A stretch of 6,013 bases of DNA. Source: Flavobacteriales bacterium UBA7443. Its GTDB lineage: Bacteria > Bacteroidota > Bacteroidia > Flavobacteriales_D > Sanyastnellaceae. A program made the position numbers and the translations under genes. Positions 1 through 5,493 of the stretch are shown here, piece by piece (the stretch's first letter is position 1; every line of letters starts with the position of its first letter). Location: assembly GCA_002477505.1 (NCBI GenBank), contig DLQB01000041.1, forward strand, positions 1-6,013, in the 5' to 3' direction. Under the pieces are notes generated by a model. That model made no database searches. It was not told the DNA's origin and saw only the letters and a program-made list of their open reading frames with translations.

Positions 1-729
1 ATCAGGTGTGGCGATCATATCGCTCAATCCGTTGGTCAAAAGTGGGATTTGGACCAAGTGATCGGGGCTCAAACCAATGGAACTGTTCTGAGTAAAGGCA
101 TGAATCAAAACGCCAGAGATCACAGCAAGCAGCGAGCCAGGCAAATAACGCGTCCAAGCCATCGCTTTCATGAAAGGCCGCTCCCACAAAATCAGAAAAA
201 ACAAGCCTACAATCGCAATGATCACCGCCACCGGTTGAATGAAATCCAACATCAGAAGGAGATCACTGAAGGTGTTGTGCGAAGCATCTTGCGCAAACTC
301 AAGTGAACCTTCGGGCTCATAATCATACCCCACTGCGTGCGGAATTTGCTTCAGGAAAATAATAATCCCGATGGCTGCCAGCATTCCCTGAATCACGGAA
401 GAAGGAAAGTAAAAGCCAATGATTCCTGCTTTTATGAGTCCCAAAAGCAGCTGAATAAACCCACCAATGAAAACCGCCAAAAGAAAAATCTCAAACGTAG
501 GCATCTCTTGTATGCCATTGAAAACAATTACGGCCAAACCCGCAGCGGGTCCGCTCACGCCCAATTGCGAGCCACTGATCAGCCCCACAATGAACCCCCC
601 AACAATGCCTGCAATCAGGCCAGAAAGCGGGGGAGCACCAGAAGCTAGGGCAATGCCGAGGCAAAGCGGAAGAGCAACCAAAAAGACAACCAAAGAAGCC
701 GGAGCATCTTGAGATAAATAACGAAACAT
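1..729 (-). CDS. SulP-family inorganic anion transporter, N-terminal part (runs off left edge)
   Basis: Reading the minus strand from ATG at 729 gives 243 uninterrupted residues that continue past base 1, so the C-terminal half (further membrane helices and any STAS domain) is not visible. The first helix is preceded by a short N-terminus and contains ASLVVFLVALPLCLGIALAS (residues 11-30). It is followed by the glycine-rich second segment (36-52), the SGPAAG motif (59-64) and a segment with GMLAAIGIIIFLKQIP (115-130). These are characteristic of SulP (SLC26-like) transporters. Further hydrophobic helices lie at about 81-100, 165-182 and 196-211. Family members move sulfate, bicarbonate, chloride or other anions across the inner membrane, and the substrate cannot be read from this sequence. 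Bacteroidota members of this type often neighbour carbonic anhydrase genes, which would lie outside the window. A TAG two codons further upstream of the ATG fixes the start. No Shine-Dalgarno is visible. Confidence 0.92.
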   Translation of the reverse strand, partial: MFRYLSQDAPASLVVFLVALPLCLGIALASGAPPLSGLIAGIVGGFIVGLISGSQLGVSGPAAGLAVIVFNGIQEMPTFEIFLLAVFIGGFIQLLLGLIKAGIIGFYFPSSVIQGMLAAIGIIIFLKQIPHAVGYDYEPEGSLEFAQDASHNTFSDLLLMLDFIQPVAVIIAIVGLFFLILWERPFMKAMAWTRYLPGSLLAVISGVLIHAFTQNSSIGLSPDHLVQIPLLTNGLSDMIATPD

Positions 730-799
730 GCTAAACTATAATTAAGAAAAAGGGGCGAAAATGGCGTCACTCGAAGGACGCAAGAATTAAACGACACTC

Positions 800-819
800 A
801 GAAGAACATAGCGTCTTCT
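800..819. repeat. Inverted repeat, 6-bp arms, 8-nt loop
   Basis: AGAAGA (800-805) and TCTTCT (814-819) are perfectly complementary around an 8-nt loop. The element begins 4 bp beyond the stop codon of the 119-residue minus-strand gene, where a terminator could sit. There is no T-run after the hairpin on either strand, so it is not a convincing intrinsic terminator. It could be a weak RNA 3' structure or chance. Confidence 0.3.
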
Positions 820-823
820 TGAA

Positions 824-1183
824 TCATGCGCGTGGCGGACGCTCAAATTCTTTGAGGATTGGCCCCTCCTCCAAGGCCACTTTTAATCGAATCACACAAC
901 CCAACGCTGCTCGCGCATCGCGTTCCGCATCCAATTGTCCTGCGTTGTGGGTCTTCTCCTCATCGTCCTTCTCACTCTTCTCTGTCTCTTGTTCTCCGCT
1001 CCGCTCGTCTTCTGCGAAGTCGAGAATCCATTCCGATGAAGTTCCTTCGGCAGAACACATTTGGGAAAAGTGAATCATTGGAAAAACCACCCACAATAAG
1101 GCTACAATCGCGAGCACTGCGAGTACTGTTCCCCGAGCGCGAGCGGCATCATTCAAAAACATATGGGCCAATGGGTGTGACAT
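824..1183 (-). CDS. Hypothetical small protein, one membrane segment and an acidic region
   Basis: Predicted protein of 119 residues, not recognised. A single hydrophobic segment (about 19-37, GTVLAVLAIVALLWVVF) follows a short N-terminus with two arginines (15, 17), which fits an inner-membrane anchor or uncleaved signal. A cysteine at 43 follows the segment. Residues 56-78 are dominated by Asp, Glu and Lys (DFAEDERSGEQETEKSEKDDE) and are probably disordered. The remaining tail (about 84-119) is mixed, and a C-terminal peripheral domain is possible. The ATG at 1183 is preceded by AGGA only one base away, too close for normal spacing, and an in-frame TAG lies two codons upstream. The second ATG at 1162 (residue 8) is an equally plausible start and leaves the membrane segment intact. 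It lies 94 bp upstream of the SulP gene on the same strand, so co-transcription is possible. The hydrophobic segment with a positive N-terminal flank supports this frame over the long opposite-strand frames. Confidence 0.6.
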   Translation of the reverse strand: MSHPLAHMFLNDAARARGTVLAVLAIVALLWVVFPMIHFSQMCSAEGTSSEWILDFAEDERSGEQETEKSEKDDEEKTHNAGQLDAERDARAALGCVIRLKVALEEGPILKEFERPPRA

Positions 1184-1221
1184 TTCCTACAAAGCTAACT
1201 ACCCTTTGGCGACAATTTTGT

Positions 1222-1457
1222 TCAACCAAGGAAAAAGATTCCAACGGCGACCCACCGAAAGACCAAATGCACATTCACCTCATCGGTACATCACCACCAT
1301 GCACAAGTGCACAAGCATCAAAGCCAGGGCCAGGGCCGACAGCGCAATGTGCCAGCGCAGAAACCACGGCTGTCTGAAATCGGTATCAATTCGCGTTCCT
1401 GCAAAAGATGATGCTCACAAGGCCAAATGCAAACCTCCGCACTGGGGTGGAAAGCAA
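1222..1457 (-). pseudogene. Possible decayed small membrane-protein gene (three frame fragments)
   Basis: The stretch 1184-1491 lacks an intact gene. Reading the minus strand, three consecutive fragments in different frames are hydrophobic or membrane-like. The first is 1457-1386 (LLSTPVRRFAFGLVSIIFC, ending in TGA). The second is 1414-1280 and includes RQPWFLRWHIALSALALALM followed by LVHLCMVVMYR, with no ATG before its membrane segment. The third is 1278-1222 (VNVHLVFRWVAVGIFFLG from a GTG). Joined with two frameshifts, they would give a roughly 75-residue protein with two or three membrane helices. No homologue is recognised. Alternatives are sequencing errors in a real gene, use of a rare start codon for the second fragment alone, or simple noncoding sequence. 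A separate short frame, ATG at 1477 (MFVSDNHCFPPQCGGLHLAL), is too short to call. Confidence 0.2.
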
Positions 1458-1491
1458 TGATTATCAGAGACGAACATCTCCTAAACTTGTC

Positions 1492-2895
1492 TCAATGCTT
1501 GGTTGCTACCACAAAAAGTTTGCCGGAACTTGCTTCTTTTCCTGGGTTTTGATCGTAACCAATTGTGGTCATTTCCACGGCATCAAAGCCGGCACTCAAG
1601 ACAAACTCTTCCAGTCTATTCCGATCGCAATAATGCATGAATGCGAGTTCATCGCCATTGCTGCGTTTGTAAAAAACATCGCCTTCTTCATACCCTTGTG
1701 CCGCGAGGCGCTGCTCCTTGAATTGACGAACGGAATCGGGGCCCCATTCGCCGGGGTCTGAAATATCAAAAACATCAAAAATGAGTTGCCCCCCGGGGCG
1801 AAGCATTTGATGGGCAACATGCAATACATGTTTCCGAATGGACCGATTGGGCAAGTGCCCGTATGCGTATAGCAACGTTATCACATCAAAGTCTTGCCGC
1901 GCTTGGTCCGGTTCAATGTCAATCAGCGAAGTCACTTGGACGCGAAGTCCTCGCCCATCGGCCTGCTCCGCCATCTCCGCACATAAATCCACTCCATGCA
2001 TCGCATAAGGGAGTGCTGCCAACTGGCGTATCGAGGCTGCGCGCCTTCCTGTTCCGCAAGCAAAGTGCATCACCTTTTGAACCGGCTTCTCCTTATTTAG
2101 ATCCATCAAGCATTGAACAATGCGCGCATCAATCGCTGCCGTGTAACGGTTGCGCTTAAGGACTTGTAAATCTTGATTGTCATAAACAGAAGCATGCTCT
2201 GCATAATAGGCAGACACCATCTGCTCAATGTCTTTTGGCGAGGGCTTAGGGACAACATTGCAGTGAAAATGAGACGCTGCATCGGGAGCGACATATTCAA
2301 AGGCATTTGGTTCGACCTCCCGGTAATAGGTGCGGTCCAAATCCACAGAGGCCGTCGGTGCGAGCGAATTGCACGTCAAGCGATTGCCTGTTGGTAGATC
2401 ATACAATACCAAACCATCCAGATTCGCCAGTGCAGGGGAATAAAAGTGCAAGGTGACCAGGGGATCGCTATTGCTCCCATTCTTGATCTTGTGTAACGTT
2501 CCGTCGGGTTCGGCTACGATTCCACGCTCCGTTGCTCGAATGATTTCAGTGGTGCGCAGTTGACCTGTTTTGAGCGAATAGGAAACATTTTCAAGAATGC
2601 CTTTGAGGCAGACCACAGCTCCCCAAAATCCTTCGTGATGATGGACCGCACTTTCCACACCCGGAGGCCACTGGATCAAGACTACTTCGAATGGCTCCAA
2701 ACAAAGGATGTTGCGCGCATAATCTTCAGGGTCGTCCATTTTCGGCAACAACGACTCCCATTCCATGGCTTGCCAGTCCCTCGATTCAACCCATTCACAG
2801 AGCGATTCGTAATTCAACGGTTTGAGCGAATACTCCGTAAGGTCCTCAACGAAGGAACGAAGCGAAGTCGCTTGAGCAGTTTGGTTGGTGGTCAT
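1492..2895 (-). CDS. Thiol dioxygenase (cysteine dioxygenase-like) fused to a SAM-dependent methyltransferase
   Basis: A 467-residue soluble protein with two domains. Residues about 20-175 match the cysteine dioxygenase type I cupin: YARN (59-62, Arg61 aligning with the substrate-carboxylate Arg of mammalian CDO), HHHEGFWG (85-92, His85 and His87 as iron ligands), TLHKIKN (133-139, His135 as third iron ligand) and TLHFYSP (148-154, with the catalytic His150 and Tyr152). Gly92 replaces the crosslinking Cys93 of mammalian CDO, as in other bacterial enzymes. Known family members oxidise cysteine or 3-mercaptopropionate to the sulfinate using Fe(II) and O2. Residues about 225-467 form a class I methyltransferase with SAM motif I HFACGTGR (277-284), the acidic residue Asp303 after strand 2, DFDVITLLYAYGHLP (335-349) and LRPGGQLIFDVF (365-376). 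The methyl acceptor is unknown. The ATG at 2895 has no clear Shine-Dalgarno. The gene lies 75 bp downstream of the gamma-glutamyl hydrolase lipoprotein gene, a likely shared transcript. The domain assignments are firm; the physiological substrates are not. Confidence 0.9.
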   Translation of the reverse strand: MTTNQTAQATSLRSFVEDLTEYSLKPLNYESLCEWVESRDWQAMEWESLLPKMDDPEDYARNILCLEPFEVVLIQWPPGVESAVHHHEGFWGAVVCLKGILENVSYSLKTGQLRTTEIIRATERGIVAEPDGTLHKIKNGSNSDPLVTLHFYSPALANLDGLVLYDLPTGNRLTCNSLAPTASVDLDRTYYREVEPNAFEYVAPDAASHFHCNVVPKPSPKDIEQMVSAYYAEHASVYDNQDLQVLKRNRYTAAIDARIVQCLMDLNKEKPVQKVMHFACGTGRRAASIRQLAALPYAMHGVDLCAEMAEQADGRGLRVQVTSLIDIEPDQARQDFDVITLLYAYGHLPNRSIRKHVLHVAHQMLRPGGQLIFDVFDISDPGEWGPDSVRQFKEQRLAAQGYEEGDVFYKRSNGDELAFMHYCDRNRLEEFVLSAGFDAVEMTTIGYDQNPGKEASSGKLFVVATKH

Positions 2896-2970
2896 TTCCG
2901 CGGTTTAGTTGCGCAGCCTTGCAGGGCAATCGAGCAGTTAGGTGCCGTAATTTACTTCAATTCTGACCGT

Positions 2971-3780
2971 TCAATGCGATGATGCATGAGCCTTGAGCAT
3001 ATGTTCGACAAAAAAGGCACCGACGTTTTCAACCAAAGGTTGACCCTGAGCAGAACGTTCAGGATGCCACTGAACCCCTATGTAGCATGGATAACTCAGC
3101 GTGTCTTTACGTGCAACCCCCTCGATCAATCCGTCTGGGGCCACGGCCCATGCCTCAAGCCCATCAGCCAATCGATCAATGCCTTGGTGGTGGTGTGAAA
3201 CGACCGTGGATGAATCTCCGACCTGCCAATTGGCAAAGGACCACTGGCGAAGTGCTCGTACCGCGTGCGTGGTGTCGGAAGTATTGCCCGCTTCTCCCCC
3301 CCGATGTCCATTGTGACCGAGCACATCAGGCAAATGCGGATGCAAACTTCCGCCACCGTGGACGTTCATGAACTGCATGCCCCTGCAAATCCCCAAAAAA
3401 GGCAAGCGTGCCAGATCTACTTCATTCAGCAAGAATGATTCCAGCGCGTCGCGCTCCAAATCAATGTTACCGCACCGGGAAGTGTCTGCAGCCTGTTCAT
3501 ACCGCTCGGGGTGAATATCTGCCCCTCCCGTGAGCAATACACCGTTCGCTTCAGCCAAAGCTGCACTCAATTCCTCTGGACTTAACTCGGAGGCATTGTA
3601 CCACCGAATGGGCCAAGGAGCTGCGATCGGTTCTAAAAAATCTTGGTACGTTCGGCTCTCAAAAAGCCGGGAAGCTACAACCACCAGCGTATCGGAATCG
3701 ACATCAGTATTGAATTGATTATCAGCATGATTGCATCCAATAATGGACAGTAAAACTGGAAACCACAGGAACGTTCGCAT
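2971..3780 (-). CDS. Lipoprotein of the gamma-glutamyl hydrolase family (peptidase C26, PuuD-like)
   Basis: A 269-residue class I glutamine amidotransferase-fold hydrolase with a lipoprotein signal. The N-terminus MRTFLWFPVLLSIIGC has a hydrophobic core and a lipobox IIGC, so Cys16 would be lipidated and the enzyme exported to the envelope. The catalytic domain (about 30-262) shows VLLTGGADIHP (81-91), the nucleophile elbow FLGICRGMQFMNVHGGGSL (128-146, Cys132), SHHHQGIDRLADGLEAWAVA (195-214), APDGLIEG (214-221) and VQWHPE (236-241), giving His239 and Glu241 as the rest of the triad. Relatives such as PuuD hydrolyse gamma-glutamyl-GABA, and others act on gamma-glutamyl amides or peptides. The substrate here is not known, though an exported form could act on gamma-glutamyl peptides. 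It is the first gene of a possible two-gene transcript with the dioxygenase-methyltransferase and is divergent from the FMN reductase gene. The start at 3780 is supported by the signal peptide beginning there. Confidence 0.9.
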   Translation of the reverse strand: MRTFLWFPVLLSIIGCNHADNQFNTDVDSDTLVVVASRLFESRTYQDFLEPIAAPWPIRWYNASELSPEELSAALAEANGVLLTGGADIHPERYEQAADTSRCGNIDLERDALESFLLNEVDLARLPFLGICRGMQFMNVHGGGSLHPHLPDVLGHNGHRGGEAGNTSDTTHAVRALRQWSFANWQVGDSSTVVSHHHQGIDRLADGLEAWAVAPDGLIEGVARKDTLSYPCYIGVQWHPERSAQGQPLVENVGAFFVEHMLKAHASSH

Positions 3781-3842
3781 GCCACGAATTTAGTTCGGAA
3801 AAGACAACCTTTTGGGAGACCGCTTGTTACTTCACTAAAGTC
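3781..3842. promoter_or_regulatory. Divergent intergenic region, presumed promoters for both flanking genes
   Basis: These 62 bp separate two start codons facing away from each other, so promoters for both are expected here or inside the genes. On the minus strand, TAAATTCG (3792-3785) resembles the Bacteroidota -7 element TAnnTTTG with one mismatch at a fixed base, but it is only 4 bp from the ATG and its nearest TTG (3807-3805) is 12 bp away rather than about 19. On the plus strand no good match is visible. No operator-like inverted repeat was found. Confidence 0.3.
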
Positions 3843-4400
3843 ATGAAGATGCCATATAAATTGCTTGTCATGGGCGCGAGCTCAAGTCGAAATTCGATCA
3901 ATCGTACCCTGGCCATCTGGGCGGCCGAGCAGATTGATGCTCAAATGGAGACCGTGGATCTAAATGATTTTGAAATGCCCATCTACAGTGAAGATCGACA
4001 GGCTGAATCGGGCATACCCCAGCTGGCTCGTGACTTCAAGAATAAAATCAATGCATGCGATGGCATCGTCATCTCATTTGCAGAACACAATGGCAGCTAC
4101 ACGGCTGCGTTTAAAAACATCATTGATTGGGTTTCAGTAGTCGAAAAGGATTTGTGGTCGAACAAGCCTATGTTGCTCATGGCGACTTCGCCAGGTGCAA
4201 GAGGTGGCAGGACCCTCTTGGAATTAGCTGTGACTGATTTCCCGCGCCGTGCCGGTCGAGTTTGCGCGCACTTTTCATTGCCTTCTTTTTACAAGAATTT
4301 CAAAGAAGGCATCCACGAACATTCCCTCAAAAAAGCGTTTGATGCAGCCGCACTCGCATTTGAAAAAGGAATGGAAATCCAGCCGGATTTAGATGCCTGA
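3843..4400 (+). CDS. NAD(P)H-dependent FMN reductase-like flavoprotein
   Basis: A 185-residue soluble protein of the NADPH-dependent FMN reductase family (flavodoxin-like fold, about the usual length). The first strand and phosphate-binding loop read LLVMGASSSRNSINR (7-21), the typical GxSxxxSxN-type FMN phosphate site. EHNGSYTAAFKNIIDW (81-96) corresponds to the family's E(Y/H)NGS...KN.IDW flavin-binding stretch, and ATSPGARGGRTLLE (114-127) matches the third flavin loop. Such enzymes reduce FMN, quinones or azo and chromate compounds with NAD(P)H, and some (SsuE-type) feed FMNH2 to sulfonate monooxygenases. No monooxygenase partner is in the window, so the role is open. Two starts are possible, ATG at 3843 and at 3849; both precede the first beta strand and neither has a clear Shine-Dalgarno. 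The gene is transcribed away from the gamma-glutamyl hydrolase lipoprotein gene. Confidence 0.9.
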   Translation: MKMPYKLLVMGASSSRNSINRTLAIWAAEQIDAQMETVDLNDFEMPIYSEDRQAESGIPQLARDFKNKINACDGIVISFAEHNGSYTAAFKNIIDWVSVVEKDLWSNKPMLLMATSPGARGGRTLLELAVTDFPRRAGRVCAHFSLPSFYKNFKEGIHEHSLKKAFDAAALAFEKGMEIQPDLDA

Positions 4401-4477
4401 ATTCTTCTGCTGCATCTGCAAAAAAAAGCATACAAAAACAAGGGTGAACCGAACGCATCCCCTGCTTTTCTGGCCTG

Positions 4478-4495
4478 TCAAGAAAGTACTCTTGA
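4478..4495. repeat. Inverted repeat TCAAGA-N6-TCTTGA
   Basis: Perfect 6-bp arms TCAAGA (4478-4483) and TCTTGA (4490-4495) surround AAGTAC. It lies 78 bp after the FMN reductase stop and 15 bp before a second inverted repeat. No T-run follows on the plus strand, so a terminator is not supported. A protein-binding site is possible. Confidence 0.35.
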
Positions 4496-4510
4496 AAACC
4501 CAAATGATTG

Positions 4511-4538
4511 ATTGACAAACATTTCTGTCAATACTTTG
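4511..4538 (+). promoter_or_regulatory. Candidate Bacteroidota promoter overlapping a 7-bp inverted repeat
   Basis: ATTGACA (4511-4517) and TGTCAAT (4526-4532) form a perfect inverted repeat with an 8-bp spacer, operator-like in size. The same DNA contains TTG (4512-4514), 17 bp, then TACTTTG (4532-4538), close to the Bacteroidota -33 TTG / -7 TAnnTTTG pattern, although one base is missing between TA and TTTG. The -7 element ends 10 bp before the ATG of the membrane-protein gene, implying a very short leader. If both readings are right, a bound repressor would cover the promoter. Confidence 0.45.
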
Positions 4539-4548
4539 TTAAAGCCTT

Positions 4549-5409
4549 ATGCAACGTCCCACCCCATTCCATTCGTTCGCTGAGCACGCCTTGAATCCTG
4601 CAATGCGTCAGATGATTGAGCGATTCTTGGTGACCTGCGCCCTGGTCTTGTTTTTACTGCACTTGGCCATCTACGCAGGGAACGAAGTTTTCACCTGGAA
4701 TTTGCCGGAATCCCTTTTCGGACATCCGCTCGCTACCCTTTACACACCCTTCTCGGTGATCCTCATCGCCGAGGTCTATCTGCTGATCTATTATTTGCCG
4801 ACTTCCTTCGCACGTTCCCTTGGCAAGCAAATCGAAATTGTGGCCTTGATTGAGATTCGGTCGGTTTTCAAAAGCTTGGAAGACACATCGACCTGGCCAT
4901 GGGAAGCTGCATTTTTTCCACACATGCTTTCGGCTGTCGCTTTGGGTGGCTTACTCGCTTTGTTCTACCACCTGCTCCCGCGGCGAGTTGCCCGGCTTGA
5001 AGAAACAGAATTAAAAAAATTCGTGCGCTTCAAAATGGGAATGGCCGGGCTGCTTACGCTCTTTTTCATTGGGTTGAGCCTCTATTCCATTGGGAATTGG
5101 ATCTGGGAATGGGTCACCTATCCCGAAGCACTCCACTCCGATTTGAATAGTGTGTTTTACAATGAATTTTTCACCGCTCTCATCTTGGTCGATGTGCTGC
5201 TGCTCGTGGTTTCGTTCAAATACCTGGATGACTTTGGATTCGTGCTGCGAAATTCCGGGTTTGTGGTATCGACCATACTGCTCAGGCGGGCGCTAGGCAT
5301 CGAGGCATGGTATGCCTTTTCCTATGAAATGACAGCCATCTTGTTGGCGGTCATTATGCTCTTACTTCAACGAGGGTTGAACAGCCGCAAAACGGAAGAA
5401 GCAATTTAA
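4549..5409 (+). CDS. Uncharacterised integral membrane protein, about six or seven helices
   Basis: A 286-residue protein that is not recognised. Hydrophobic segments lie at about 26-43, 63-83, 124-142, 165-184, 205-224, 235-247 (short, less certain) and 260-274, which makes it a polytopic inner-membrane protein. Between the second and third is a conspicuous amphipathic stretch (86-110) with alternating charged and hydrophobic residues, including FARSLGKQIEIVALIEIRSVF, followed by a Trp/Pro-rich loop (STWPWEAAFFP). A basic and acidic loop (144-162) joins helices 3 and 4. The tail is short and charged. No catalytic motif, pore signature or cofactor site is evident. The ATG at 4549 is taken because HSFAEHALNPAMRQM looks like a coherent cytoplasmic lead-in, but ATG at 4603 (residue 19) would also leave every helix intact and would give a longer leader from the candidate promoter. 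It is probably a single-gene unit, converging on the next gene. Confidence 0.75.
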   Translation: MQRPTPFHSFAEHALNPAMRQMIERFLVTCALVLFLLHLAIYAGNEVFTWNLPESLFGHPLATLYTPFSVILIAEVYLLIYYLPTSFARSLGKQIEIVALIEIRSVFKSLEDTSTWPWEAAFFPHMLSAVALGGLLALFYHLLPRRVARLEETELKKFVRFKMGMAGLLTLFFIGLSLYSIGNWIWEWVTYPEALHSDLNSVFYNEFFTALILVDVLLLVVSFKYLDDFGFVLRNSGFVVSTILLRRALGIEAWYAFSYEMTAILLAVIMLLLQRGLNSRKTEEAI

Positions 5410-5423
5410 ACAAGGATGAGGGT

Positions 5424-5447
5424 GTTGGTGAGCGCGTTAGTGAGCGT
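5424..5447. repeat. Tandem imperfect 12-bp direct repeat
   Basis: GTTGGTGAGCGC (5424-5435) is followed directly by GTTAGTGAGCGT (5436-5447), identical at 10 of 12 positions. It lies in the 84-bp gap between two convergent genes. A weak hairpin (CCTTG near 5464 with CAAGG near 5483) is also present in this gap but has no T-run, so no terminator is called. Confidence 0.4.
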
Positions 5448-5493
5448 GGGAATCTAGAGACAACCTTGCCCATCTGAGTATCCAAGGCAACCG

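Noticed and set aside
49..712. Plus-strand frames opposite the SulP gene
   Set aside because: The minus strand encodes a clear SulP protein here. The plus frames give Asn/Gln/Arg/Pro-rich low-information translations.
859..1460. Plus-strand open frames of 84-172 codons over 859-1460
   Set aside because: They oppose the minus-strand 119-residue gene and the fragmented region, and their translations are rich in Pro, Ser, Arg, His and Cys with no domain, as expected for shadow frames.
4411..4428. Rho-independent terminator after the FMN reductase gene
   Set aside because: TGCATCTGCA followed by eight A residues gives a 4-bp stem with an A-run on the plus strand. It would need a T-run on that strand to stop this gene, and no minus-strand gene ends here.
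5459..5490. Bidirectional terminator between the convergent genes
   Set aside because: Only 5-bp arms (CCTTG/CAAGG or TTGCC/GGCAA) with a long loop and no T-run on either strand.
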